Positions 1 through 8,357 of a DNA stretch of 64,000 nucleotides are shown piece by piece (the first letter of the stretch is position 1; each line of letters begins with the position of its first letter). A program made the translations under genes and the position numbers. The notes beneath the pieces were generated by a model. That model saw nothing but the letters and a program-made list of their open reading frames with translations. It was not told the origin of the DNA and made no database searches. The DNA is taken from contig NZ_OY781378.1 in NCBI RefSeq assembly GCF_963676665.1, positions 310,001 to 374,000 on the forward strand, read 5' to 3'. Source of the stretch: an uncultured Tolumonas sp. Its GTDB lineage: Bacteria; Pseudomonadota; Gammaproteobacteria; Enterobacterales; Aeromonadaceae.

Positions 1-808
1 GTTGACCATTCAAGAGCTGCGTCATGCGATGGATACCTACCGCTTCGACCAAGCGGCGGGTGTGTTGTATGAATTTATCTGGAACCAGTTCTGTGACTGG
101 TATTTGGAGCTGACCAAACCGGTATTGTGGCAGGGTAGTGAAGCCGAGCAGCGTGCCACGCGTCATACACTGGTGACTGTGTTGGAAAGCCTGCTGCGTC
201 TGGCGCACCCAATCATGCCGTTCATGACCGAGTCAATTTGGAAATCTGTGGCTCCACTGGCGGGCATTCATGCTGATACATTGATGCTGCAGGCTTACCC
301 AGAGTTTGATGCCGCGAAATTGGATGAAGCTGCGTTGGCGGATCAGGAATGGGTGAAACAGTTCATTGTCAGCGTGCGTAACATTCGTGCCGAGATGAAC
401 GTCGCGCCAAGCGTGCCGCTGACCGTGTTGCTGAAAGCCGATGCAGTTGACAGCCAACGCGCGGCAGACAACGAAGCGTTCCTGAAATCATTGGCTAAGC
501 TGGAAAGCATCACTGTGCTGGCGGTTGCTGACGCAGAACCTTTATCCGTGAAGAAACTGATCGGTAACACCGAGCTGTTGATTCCGATGGCGGGCCTCAT
601 CGACAAAGACGCAGAATTGGCGCGTCTGGCGAAAGAAGTCGAGAAGCTGGAAAAAGAGTGTGGCCGCATTGAAGGCAAGCTGGGTAACGAAGCGTTCGTT
701 GCCAAAGCGCCGGAAGCAGTGATTGCCAAAGAGCGTGAAAAACTGACCGATTATCAAAGTCAGCTGACCAAACTCAAAGAACAGCAAGAAACCATCAAAT
801 CACTGTAA
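1..808 (+). CDS. valS: Valine--tRNA ligase, C-terminal part (5' end outside window)
   Basis: This is the 3' end of a class I aminoacyl-tRNA synthetase that charges tRNA-Val. The reading frame is open from base 2, so the catalytic Rossmann domain and the HIGH and KMSKS motifs lie upstream of the window. What is visible is the helical anticodon-binding domain (the [18 protein letters not shown] stretch near residue 25 is typical of ValS) and, over about the last 65 residues, the charged heptad-rich C-terminal arm (KEVEKLEKE onwards) that family members use as a tRNA-binding coiled coil. The stop is TAA at 806-808, followed by a strong hairpin terminator. Identification is secure; only the missing start limits the entry. 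Confidence 0.95.
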   Translation, partial: LTIQELRHAMDTYRFDQAAGVLYEFIWNQFCDWYLELTKPVLWQGSEAEQRATRHTLVTVLESLLRLAHPIMPFMTESIWKSVAPLAGIHADTLMLQAYPEFDAAKLDEAALADQEWVKQFIVSVRNIRAEMNVAPSVPLTVLLKADAVDSQRAADNEAFLKSLAKLESITVLAVADAEPLSVKKLIGNTELLIPMAGLIDKDAELARLAKEVEKLEKECGRIEGKLGNEAFVAKAPEAVIAKEREKLTDYQSQLTKLKEQQETIKSL

Positions 809-830
809 TCGTCTGATTGGATATGAAAAA

Positions 831-857
831 AGCGCTGAGATTTCAGCGCTTTTTTTT
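831..857. terminator. Bidirectional intrinsic terminator between valS and the LysR gene
   Basis: An 8-bp stem AGCGCTGA/TCAGCGCT with a 4-base loop is preceded by six A and followed by eight T. It can end valS on the plus strand and the convergent LysR gene on the minus strand; the LysR stop codon (843-845) lies inside the hairpin. Confidence 0.85.
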
Positions 858-1736
858 ATCCAACTGATTAGCCAGAAAATCAAGTAACACCCGCACCCGA
901 TGTGGCACATAACGGTTACTCGGCAGGATCGCGTAAATGCCTAAATCCGGTGTCGTAAACTCATCCAATATACTTTCAACCGCGCCACTGGCCAGATAAT
1001 CATTTACGATGAAATCGGGTTGCCGTGCGATGCCTAAGCCTTTTGCCACCGCTTCCGTCAGTGCATCGCCGTTATTGGCTTTGATCCGACAGTTGATATA
1101 AACCGTTTCATAGCGGCCATCGATCAGATAGGTCCAGCTTGCGCCGTTGGCGGTGAGTGTATAACCCAGACAATCGTGATGGATGAGTTCTGATGGATGT
1201 GTCGGTCTGCCATGTTTTTGCAGATAATCTGGAGAGGCAATGGTTAGTAGTTTACATGAGCTGAGTTTACGTACGATGTCGCCGGGTTCCAGTTGTCCGG
1301 CAATACGGATAGAGAGAGCCATGCCCTCTTCAATCAGGTTCATCCGACGATCATCAAAATCGAGTTCCAAATTAATGTCTGGATATAAGGTGGAAAACTC
1401 CAGCAACAGCGGCGAAAGCACTTTTAAACCAAAACTGAGCGGTAAACCGATGCGGACATTACCTCTTGGTGTCAGACGCTCTTCCATCACACTGGCTTCA
1501 GCGGCATCAACCAAATCAAGAATGACCCGACATTTTTCCAGATAGGCGCTGCCAGCGGATGTCAGCGACAGGCGTCGGGTATTACGCACCATTAATTTCA
1601 CGCCAAGATGTGCTTCCAGCGCAGCGATCTGTCGTGTGACGACGGAACGGGCTAAGCCCATTTGTTCGGCAACGGCCGTGAAACTACCGGATTCTACGAT
1701 GCGGACAAATAAGTGCATGGCGTCGAGTCGATTCAT
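843..1736 (-). CDS. LysR-family transcriptional regulator
   Basis: A 297-residue LysR regulator. Residues 1-60 form the winged helix-turn-helix (MNRLDAMHLFVRIVESGSF, then the A-x4-LARSVVTRQIAALE recognition region). Residues about 90-295 form the effector-binding domain. It belongs to the subgroup whose members often begin MDRLxAMxxFVRVVE. It is divergent from doxX-pirin with 138 bases between the start codons, so by the usual LysR logic it probably controls those two genes and itself; this is inferred from position only. The effector cannot be predicted. The 3' end overlaps the shared terminator with valS. Length and domains are complete. Confidence 0.9.
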   Translation of the reverse strand: MNRLDAMHLFVRIVESGSFTAVAEQMGLARSVVTRQIAALEAHLGVKLMVRNTRRLSLTSAGSAYLEKCRVILDLVDAAEASVMEERLTPRGNVRIGLPLSFGLKVLSPLLLEFSTLYPDINLELDFDDRRMNLIEEGMALSIRIAGQLEPGDIVRKLSSCKLLTIASPDYLQKHGRPTHPSELIHHDCLGYTLTANGASWTYLIDGRYETVYINCRIKANNGDALTEAVAKGLGIARQPDFIVNDYLASGAVESILDEFTTPDLGIYAILPSNRYVPHRVRVLLDFLANQLDKKKR

Positions 1737-1874
1737 TGTTGCTATTCCAGCAATTAATATTTCGCAATTGTCCTCTATTTGGCATCAATCTAAAAGACTA
1801 TAGTTCGCTCAACAACACCAACCTGTGTTTGAAATTTGTTCATCACCTATTCCATTTAAATGAGGAGATCCACA

Positions 1875-2288
1875 ATGCAGATCATTAACCGTTTCGGACC
1901 ACTGGTCGGCCGTATTTTGATTGCGCTGATTTTTGTCATGTCAGGTTTTGGCAAGATCACGGGTTTTGCCGGCACCGTCGGTTACATTGCCAGTCAAGGC
2001 CTGCCACTGCCACAGTTAGCGGCTATCGCGGCGATTGTTGTTGAGTTGGGCGGTGGTTTGATGGTGATTGTGGGCTGGAAAGCGCGCTGGGCCGCAGCCG
2101 CAATGTTTATTTTTACCGCGATGGCCGCGTTTATCTTCCATGCTTATTGGACGGCACCGGTTGAACAAGTGCAAAACCAAATGATCCACTTCATGAAAAA
2201 TATTTCGATGATGGGCGGTCTGTTGTATGTGGTGGTGCATGGCAGTGGTGCGTTGAGTTTAGATAAAACCAACGTTGCTAAATCATAA
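1875..2288 (+). CDS. DoxX-family inner-membrane protein
   Basis: A 137-residue hydrophobic protein with about four predicted membrane helices (near residues 10-30, 45-70, 75-95 and 105-125), the size and topology of the DoxX/YqjF family. Members are inner-membrane proteins of poorly defined function that often sit beside redox or thiol-stress genes. ATG 1875 was chosen because AGGAG at 1863-1867 sits at the right distance; the in-frame ATG at 1860 overlaps that ribosome site. The next gene encodes a pirin, a common pairing, and a LysR gene is divergent. A quinone or oxidative-stress link is only suggested by this context. Confidence 0.85.
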   Translation: MQIINRFGPLVGRILIALIFVMSGFGKITGFAGTVGYIASQGLPLPQLAAIAAIVVELGGGLMVIVGWKARWAAAAMFIFTAMAAFIFHAYWTAPVEQVQNQMIHFMKNISMMGGLLYVVVHGSGALSLDKTNVAKS

Positions 2289-2367
2289 CGTTTTTAGGTA
2301 ATGCTGAGCCACTCAGCATACTTTTAAGTCGTTTTTCGTCGTGATTGTTATCAGAGGAGTTACGTAT

Positions 2368-3090
2368 ATGTTGGAAGTCAGAGCGTCATCCGATCGAGGC
2401 CATGCCAATTTTGGTTGGTTACTGTCAAAACACAGTTTTTCCTTTGGTAATTATTACGATCCGCAGCAGCTTGGTTTTTCCGATCTGCTGGTGATCAACG
2501 ACGATCAGGTCAAGCAAGGTAAAGGTTTTGATACGCACGGCCACCGTGATATGGAGATCTTTTCCTATGTGCTGGAAGGGGCGTTGGAGCATAAAGATTC
2601 GATGGGTACGGGTTCGGTGATCCGTCCAGGCGATGTACAGATGATGAGTGCCGGTTCCGGCATCCGCCACAGTGAATACAACCCTTCCCGTGAAGAGTTG
2701 GTGCATTTTTTACAGATCTGGATCGTGCCCAATCGTAAAGGCGTGACTCCACGTTATCAGCAGCAACATTTTGCGGATGCGGAAAAACGTGGCCAGTTAC
2801 GCTTGATTATTTCACCGGAAGGGGAAGTGGGTTCACTGTCGGTATATCAGGATGTGCGTGTGTATGCCGGGTTATTTGACGGTGATGAAACGCAGACTTT
2901 CACCTTGCCAGACAATCGTTATGCTTACGTGCATGTTGCGCGTGGCAGCATCGAGATCAATGGTCAGCAGCTATCTGCGGGTGACGGTGCCCGGATCAGA
3001 CAAGAGCAGCACCTCACCTTGCAACATGGTGTCGCGGCGGAAGTGCTGCTGTTTGATCTGCGCCCCAACGAACTGGCGCTAGTGCGTTGA
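2368..3090 (+). CDS. Pirin-family bicupin protein (YhhW-like)
   Basis: A 240-residue two-cupin protein. The N-terminal cupin keeps the four pirin metal ligands His57, His59, His101 and Glu103 (motifs FDTHGHRDMEIF and GIRHSEYN), matching E. coli YhhW, which has quercetin 2,3-dioxygenase activity in vitro. The C-terminal cupin lacks obvious metal ligands, as usual. ATG 2368 follows GAGGAG by 7 bases and gives the normal N-terminus (LEVRASSDRGHANFGW). It probably forms a two-gene unit with doxX, 79 bases upstream. The true substrate is unknown. It converges on pepD with only 3 bases between the stop codons. Confidence 0.9.
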   Translation: MLEVRASSDRGHANFGWLLSKHSFSFGNYYDPQQLGFSDLLVINDDQVKQGKGFDTHGHRDMEIFSYVLEGALEHKDSMGTGSVIRPGDVQMMSAGSGIRHSEYNPSREELVHFLQIWIVPNRKGVTPRYQQQHFADAEKRGQLRLIISPEGEVGSLSVYQDVRVYAGLFDGDETQTFTLPDNRYAYVHVARGSIEINGQQLSAGDGARIRQEQHLTLQHGVAAEVLLFDLRPNELALVR

Positions 3091-3093
3091 TCG

Positions 3094-4561
3094 TTAGTTC
3101 AGCGCTCGCTCTTCTGTTGGGATTGCCGCCAGCGTGGCGGTCAGTAATTGCCAGAAACGTTCCACCGAAGGAATGGAAACCCGTTCCTCCGGTGAATGTG
3201 CTCCTTTGATGGTCGGACCGATCGAAACCATATCTAAATCCGGATAGGCTTTTTTAAACAGACCACATTCCAACCCGGCGTGGATCACCATGATATTGGC
3301 TTTACAGCCAAATAAGCGCTGATGTTGTTGTTGTGTGATCTGCATGATGGGTGAATTTGGTTCTGGTGCCCAACCGGAATAATCGCCGGAAAACAGACAC
3401 TGTGCGCCACTTAAATTGGCGATTGCCGAAAAGCTGGAACGCAGATGCCAACGCCCTTCATCGGTGAGAGAACGCACAAATGAAATCGCGGTTAATGTTG
3501 TGCCTTCAGTCTTAATGATCCCCATATTGGTGGAGGTTTCCACTACCCCTTTGACGGCGTGGCTCATGCTGATCACACCATTGGGCAGGGCGACTAATCC
3601 GGCTAACAGTTGTTGCTGACAAATTTGTGTTAACACAAGTTCTGCGGATGGCGCATGAGCAACAACAAGCTGTAAACCGGTGTCACTGTGTTGAAACTCT
3701 TTTGTCAGTCGCGGTGCTTCTTGTGCCAGCCACATCGTCAATTCGTGTTGTTTTTCAGTTGGAATTGAAACCAGCGCAGAGGCTTCCCGTGGTATGGCAT
3801 TCCGCAAGGTGCCGCCATTCAGAGCATTTATTCGGATCGGTAATGCTTGTTGCATAGCGGAATAAAGTGCGGCACAACAACTGATTGGCATTGCCGCGAC
3901 CTTCATGAATATCAAGGCCGGAATGCCCACCCCGTAAACCGGTAAGCTGCAGTTGATAGGTTTGATAATCCGCTGGGTTGGGTTCAAAGGTCAGTTCAAA
4001 ACAAAGTTTTGCTTCTAAGCCGCCGGCGCAGCCCATGTAGATATCGCCATCTTGTTCGGCATCGGTGTTGATCAGAATTTTACCTTGCAGCCAGTCAGGT
4101 TGCAGCGCAAATGCACCACCCATACCGGCTTCTTCATCGACGGTAAACAGCACTTCCAACGGCCCGTGTTTCAGGCTGGGGTCGGTTAATACCGCCAGAC
4201 AGGCTGCGACGCCGATGCCATTATCGGCACCCAGTGTGGTACCTTTGGCACGCACCCAGTTGCCATCAATATAGGGCTGGATGGGATCGCAGGAAAAGTC
4301 ATGGCCGTTACTGGCCTGCGGCACCATGTCGAGATGTGCCTGCAAAATCACTGACTGGCGTTGTTCCATGCCGGCTGTTGCCGCTTTACTGATCAGCAAA
4401 TTGCCTTTGGCATCACTTTTTAAACTGAGCTTTTGCGTAGCCACCAATGACGCTATCCAGTCACTTAAGGTCTGCTCTTGTTTGGATGGGTGCGGGATCT
4501 GGCAGATCTGTGCGAAGAAAGTCCACAGGCGTGATGGTTGCAGTCGGGTTAGCATGGTCAT
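3094..4561 (-). pseudogene. pepD: Aminoacyl-histidine dipeptidase PepD, frameshifted
   Basis: Two overlapping frames together encode a full-length M20 metallopeptidase that cleaves Xaa-His and other unblocked dipeptides. The N-terminal frame carries the zinc-ligand region (ILQAHLDMVPQ, LGADNGIGVA, TVDEEAGMGGA) and LRGGHSGLDIHEGRGNANQ. It stops being PepD-like after CRTLF. The other frame then continues with AMQQALPIRINALNGGTLRNA and runs to the stop at 3094. Removing one base near 3857-3867 (short CC, TT and TTT runs) restores one frame of about 488 residues, close to E. coli PepD. ATG 4561 was chosen because the frame further upstream has only TTG, while GGATAA precedes this ATG. It lies just downstream of alr. 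It is either a real inactivation or a sequencing error. Confidence 0.85.
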
Positions 4562-4588
4562 GATGTTGTTATCCAACGTGTTGGGTTG

Positions 4589-4632
4589 ATAAGAACTGAC
4601 GTTCTACTTGTTTATAAGAACTGGCGTTCTAC
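4589..4632. repeat. 25-base tandem duplication of the alr 3' end
   Basis: A 19-base unit, ATAAGAACTGRCGTTCTAC, occurs at 4589-4607 and again at 4614-4632, differing at one base (period 25). On the minus strand each copy can encode VERQFL: the first copy is the true C-terminus of Alr, and the second follows the stop codon in the alr-pepD gap. Confidence 0.8.
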
Positions 4633-5685
4633 ACGGTTAGTGATTTTAATCACCAGCTCATAGGCAATGGTGCCGATATGCCGCGCCACCTCTTCAGCTG
4701 GCAGGCCATTGCCCCATAATGTCACTTCATCACCGGCCTGATCGTGGCTCTCTGGGCCGAGATCAACCGTCATCATGTCCATCGATACACGACCAACCAG
4801 CGCGACTTTGCGACCATTCACTAAAACGGGTGTTCCGGCCGGTGCCATACGCGGATAACCATCGCCATAACCCATCGCGACGACGCCGATACGGGTGTCT
4901 CGTTCTGCGATCCAATGTCCGCCATAACCAATGGTTTCACCGGCTTTGTGTTCACGCACGGAAATTAACTTACTTTTCAGCGTCATGACAGGTAACAAAC
5001 CTTCATCGATGCCATTGCTTTCCGCGCGTGGTGAGATGCCGTATAACGCAATACCGGGGCGTACCCAGTCGAAATGGGCATCTGACCAATATAAGACGCC
5101 AGCGGAGTTTGACAGGCTTTTTTCACCGGGGAAGGGCGCTGTTGCTGCAACAAAGCGGGTTAACTGCTCGAGTGTGGTGGCTGATGATAACTCGTCAGCT
5201 TGATAAAAATGGCTGACAAAACCCACATCACCCATGACATTCGCCGAGTGTGTCAACTGACTGACATAATGCGCCACTTGTTCCGGGTAGATGCCGATGC
5301 GATGCATGCCGGTGTCGATTTTTAACCAGACTTTCAACGGGCTGGCTAACGAGGTTGCAAGAATATCGGCTAATTGTCCGGCATGATGTACCACCGGCTG
5401 AAACTGAGATTGCGCAGCGGTGTGCAAATCGTCGGCGCAGAAACAACCTTCCAACAAGATAATGGGCTGGGTGATCCCCGCTTGGCGCAAAACGACAGCC
5501 TCTTCAATGCGGGCAACGGCAAAGGCATCGGCGGCAGACAAAGTTTTGGCTACCGTCGTTGCACAATGACCGTAGGCATTGCCTTTCACAACCGCAACAA
5601 TCTTACTGCGTGGGCTGAGTTGCTTTATGACATTGAAGTTATGTTGTAAGGCATTCAGATCAATTTCAGCCTTTGCAGTTAACAT
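4612..5685 (-). CDS. alr: Alanine racemase
   Basis: A 357-residue PLP-dependent racemase interconverting L- and D-alanine in the cytoplasm. The N-terminal barrel has the cofactor lysine Lys34 in VVKGNAYGH. The C-terminal domain has the second catalytic base, Tyr254, in ETIGYGGHW. Length matches E. coli Alr and DadX (about 357-359). ATG 5685 is preceded by AAGGTGG; the in-frame GTG three codons upstream overlaps that ribosome site. pepD follows 50 bases downstream on the same strand. Across an AT-rich gap it faces dgcN-dgcA-dat-AGCS, so here it probably serves D-amino-acid turnover as well as, or rather than, cell-wall supply. Whether it is the only alanine racemase cannot be told from this window. 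Confidence 0.95.
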   Translation of the reverse strand: MLTAKAEIDLNALQHNFNVIKQLSPRSKIVAVVKGNAYGHCATTVAKTLSAADAFAVARIEEAVVLRQAGITQPIILLEGCFCADDLHTAAQSQFQPVVHHAGQLADILATSLASPLKVWLKIDTGMHRIGIYPEQVAHYVSQLTHSANVMGDVGFVSHFYQADELSSATTLEQLTRFVAATAPFPGEKSLSNSAGVLYWSDAHFDWVRPGIALYGISPRAESNGIDEGLLPVMTLKSKLISVREHKAGETIGYGGHWIAERDTRIGVVAMGYGDGYPRMAPAGTPVLVNGRKVALVGRVSMDMMTVDLGPESHDQAGDEVTLWGNGLPAEEVARHIGTIAYELVIKITNRVERQFL

Positions 5686-5762
5686 GATGACCACCTTAGA
5701 TAAGGGCTAACGGTAATTTGTGTTTTCTATGGTGGTATATGCTTACAGTTTTGTATTTTACC

Positions 5763-5775
5763 TGTCAAATTGACC
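5763..5775 (-). promoter_or_regulatory. Candidate operator over the alr promoter
   Basis: GTCAA-A-TTGAC (5764-5774) is a perfect 5-1-5 dyad. On the minus strand it contains TTGACA, a consensus -35 box 77 bases upstream of the alr start codon. The matching -10 is weak. The core GTCA...TGAC recurs in the dgcN promoter dyad. Confidence 0.35.
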
Positions 5776-6041
5776 TTTATTTTTGTTATTAATAGCTTGT
5801 TATGCTTTATATTTGCAAAATAAACAATTTTAAGTTGGTTGTGAATTGCTGCGGGTAGTTTTTAAGATAATTATTTCAAAAAACAGTTATTACTCAGCAT
5901 ATCTGCTTAATTCTTACTTTTTTACTACACGTTTTAACTTTAAAAATGCTTCATTTTGGCGATCTTAAATCATTCAACTGCACTCTTCTGGTTCAAAAAA
6001 ACAGTAAAAATCATCAAAGTCTCTAATTTTTAAAATCGTAT

Positions 6042-6068
6042 ATAAATCAATTAGATGAATTGATTTAT
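6042..6068. repeat. 27-base perfect dyad, 11-5-11
   Basis: Arms ATAAATCAATT (6042-6052) and AATTGATTTAT (6058-6068) are exact inverse complements around AGATG. Even in AT-rich DNA an 11-bp perfect arm pair with a 5-base centre is notable. It could be an operator midway between the divergent units, or form a hairpin. No T-tract follows, so it is not an obvious terminator. Confidence 0.6.
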
Positions 6069-6150
6069 CAAAATTATGGCCTATAAAAAACTGCAATTAA
6101 TAAAAAAATGAATTTTATTTAGTTTTATGTTTCTTTTTTTATAAAAAATT

Positions 6151-6165
6151 TAGATTATTAATCTA
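6151..6165. repeat. Short perfect dyad, 6-3-6
   Basis: TAGATT-ATT-AATCTA. It lies about 40 bases upstream of the dgcN promoter dyad and may be part of the same control region; at this AT content it could also be chance. Confidence 0.35.
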
Positions 6166-6201
6166 TATTTGTCTTGTTTTGTTAGTTTTATATCTCGTAA
6201 T

Positions 6202-6241
6202 TTGTCATTAATTGACAATATTGTTTTTATGTAATTATTAT
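6202..6241 (+). promoter_or_regulatory. Predicted dgcN promoter with overlapping operator
   Basis: A consensus -35 TTGACA (6212-6217) and a -10 TATTAT (6236-6241) are separated by 18 bases. The -35 is one arm of the perfect dyad TTGTCA-TTAAT-TGACAA (6202-6218). A repressor or activator dimer bound there would sit on the -35 box. The predicted transcript has a leader of about 90 bases before ATG 6340. Confidence 0.55.
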
Positions 6242-6339
6242 CATCTCAACAAAAACAAACCCTGTTTTTTGCCAGCGATATATCGGTTGGTGTGGTATCG
6301 CTCTATCAGTTGATAATCTTTTTGTTGAGGATGATAAAT

Positions 6340-7332
6340 ATGGAAATTCAAAAACCTTACCTGCTGTTTTTAGGCGATGCACATGACATTCTGGCTGCTA
6401 AAGTGGCGATTGGTATTAAGCAATGGCATCCAGAATACTGTGTTGGCCAATTCCGCATGGAAGATTGCCATGCCGATTGCGACCTCCCGGATATGGATAT
6501 CGCTGCCGCGAAAGCTGCTGGTGCCAAAACACTGGTCATTGGTGTGGCAAACCGGGGTGGCATCATCTCTGACAAATGGATCTCTGTGCTGACGGAAGCG
6601 CTGGAAGCGGGTATGGATCTGGCCTCTGGTCTGCATAATAAATTGACTGATGTACCAGAAATTAAAACACTGGCTGACAAGCTGGGTCGTAAACTGTTTG
6701 ACGTGCGTCATCCAACTCAGACTTTCCCAGTCGCCAACGGTAAAAAACGTGCAGGTAAACGTTTGTTGCCTGTGGGCACCGATTGCTCTTGCGGCAAAAT
6801 GTACACCGCTCTGGCGATTGAAAAAGAGATGCTGGAACGCGGTATGAAAGCCACTTTCCGTGCCACTGGCCAGACCGGTATTCTGATCAGCGGTGCTGGT
6901 GTCAGCATTGATGCCGTGGTGTCTGACTTCGTTGCCGGTGCTGTCGAAGTGCTGGCACCCGCTAACGATGCGGATCACTGGGATGTGATCGAAGGTCAGG
7001 GTTCTCTGTTCCACCCATCATTTGCGGGTGTTACTACCGGTATCATTCACGGTGCACAAGCTGATGCACTGGTGCTGTGTCACGAACCAACTCGTACCAC
7101 CATGCGTGGCGTTGATTACCCAATCGTTGATCTGGGCGAGTGCATGGCGCTGAATCTGGCGATGGCGAAACTGACTAACCCAAATGCCCGTTTCGTGGGT
7201 ATCTCTGTCAACACGGCTAAATTGTCTGAAAAAGAGGCAATTGCACTGATGGCGGATATCGAAGAGAAATACGGTCTGCCAACGGTTGATCCATTCCGTC
7301 AGGGTATGGGCCGCATCGTCGATCAACTGTAA
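6340..7332 (+). CDS. dgcN: DUF1611 protein, DgcN-type N-acetyltransferase of D-glutamate catabolism
   Basis: A 330-residue protein of the DUF1611 family. It has an N-terminal Rossmann-like half (PYLLFLGDAHDILAAKVAIG) and a C-terminal half with a P-loop-like motif GTDCSCGKMYTAL near residues 140-152. In marine Proteobacteria, DgcN acetylates D-glutamate and the adjacent racemase DgcA converts N-acetyl-D-Glu to the L form. The same gene pair occurs here in the same order, 20 bases apart, which is the main basis for the name. ATG 6340 is 9 bases after GAGG; ATG 6331 abuts it. A D-amino-acid transaminase and a Na/amino-acid symporter follow. Function is by family and context. Confidence 0.8.
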   Translation: MEIQKPYLLFLGDAHDILAAKVAIGIKQWHPEYCVGQFRMEDCHADCDLPDMDIAAAKAAGAKTLVIGVANRGGIISDKWISVLTEALEAGMDLASGLHNKLTDVPEIKTLADKLGRKLFDVRHPTQTFPVANGKKRAGKRLLPVGTDCSCGKMYTALAIEKEMLERGMKATFRATGQTGILISGAGVSIDAVVSDFVAGAVEVLAPANDADHWDVIEGQGSLFHPSFAGVTTGIIHGAQADALVLCHEPTRTTMRGVDYPIVDLGECMALNLAMAKLTNPNARFVGISVNTAKLSEKEAIALMADIEEKYGLPTVDPFRQGMGRIVDQL

Positions 7333-7352
7333 TTCGCTAGGGTGGAATGAGT

Positions 7353-8330
7353 ATGGAAATCCGGGTATTTAGCGAAAGCTGGCCGATCCGAGGCTCATTC
7401 ACCATCTCGCGCGGCAGCAAGACTGCCGCCGATGTGGTGGTGGTGGAACTCACGCAAGACGGTGTGACGGGGCGTGGCGAATGTGTGCCGTATGCGCGTT
7501 ACAGTGAATCGGTACAAGGTGTTATTGCTCAGATCGAAACGCTGATCCCGGCTATTCGCGAGGGTTTAGATCGCGAAGGTCTGCAATCAGCCATGGTGGC
7601 GGGTGCGGCACGCAATGCCCTTGACTGCGCATTCTGGGATCTGGAAAGCAAAAAGCATCGCCAGCGCATTTGGCAGCGCCTGAATAAACCGGCGCCAGAC
7701 GCCTTATTGACGGCGTATACCTTGTCGCTGGATACACCGGAAAACATGCAGCGTGCTGCAGAAGAAAATGCATTCCGCCCCTTATTAAAATTGAAGTTGG
7801 CCGGTGCTGGCGATCTCGACCGTGTTGCTGCGGTGCGTAAAGGTTCTCCGGCGGCGCGAATAATTGTTGATGCCAATGAAGGTTGGAACGAGCAGATCTA
7901 TCGTGAGCTGATCCCTGAATTGCAGAAGCTCGGTGTTGAGATGATTGAACAGCCGCTGCCGGCTGGCAACGATGCGATTCTGGCAACATTACCACGCCCG
8001 ATCCCGATCTGTGCCGATGAGTCTTGTCACGACAGTTCCACCTTGCATGAATTGGTGGGGCGCTATGACATGATCAACATCAAGCTGGATAAAACCGGCG
8101 GTCTGACCGAAGCACTGGAATTGCGTAAGCAAGCGGAAGCCGCTGGTATGAAGATCATGGTCGGTTGCATGTTGGCCTCTTCATTGGCCATGGCGCCGGC
8201 ATTTGTGGTGGCGCAAGGCGCACAAGTGGTCGATCTGGATGGCCCATTGTTGCTGCAAAAAGATCGCGAACCCGGTTTTGATTATTCCGGCAACCTGATG
8301 CATGCACCCGATGCGGCATTGTGGGGCTAA
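7353..8330 (+). CDS. dgcA: Enolase-superfamily racemase/epimerase, DgcA-type
   Basis: A 325-residue muconate-lactonizing-type member of the enolase superfamily. Visible catalytic residues are the KxK pair Lys146/Lys148, metal ligands Asp173 (VDAN), Glu199 (IEQP) and Asp222 (ADES), and the opposite-face lysine Lys244 in NIKLDKTGG. Such proteins are usually annotated as L-Ala-D/L-Glu dipeptide epimerases; those next to dgcN act as N-acetyl-D-glutamate racemases. Context favours the latter, but a muropeptide Ala-Glu epimerase role cannot be excluded, especially with pepD nearby. ATG 7353 lies 6 bases after the AGGGTGGA ribosome site; ATG 7347 is too close to it. It is the second gene of the dgcN operon. 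Confidence 0.8.
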   Translation: MEIRVFSESWPIRGSFTISRGSKTAADVVVVELTQDGVTGRGECVPYARYSESVQGVIAQIETLIPAIREGLDREGLQSAMVAGAARNALDCAFWDLESKKHRQRIWQRLNKPAPDALLTAYTLSLDTPENMQRAAEENAFRPLLKLKLAGAGDLDRVAAVRKGSPAARIIVDANEGWNEQIYRELIPELQKLGVEMIEQPLPAGNDAILATLPRPIPICADESCHDSSTLHELVGRYDMINIKLDKTGGLTEALELRKQAEAAGMKIMVGCMLASSLAMAPAFVVAQGAQVVDLDGPLLLQKDREPGFDYSGNLMHAPDAALWG

Positions 8331-8357
8331 ATTAAATTGAATATTAAGGAGTCGGCC

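Larger units (their letters stand above)
5686..6339. other. AT-rich divergent intergenic region, 654 bases, no gene
   Basis: No convincing reading frame was found. The stretch is far more AT-rich than its flanks and separates alr (left) from dgcN (right). It holds at least four inverted repeats (listed separately) and a good promoter for dgcN. Strong AT-richness with many dyads suggests a regulatory region open to nucleoid proteins such as H-NS; that is inference. Confidence 0.6.
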
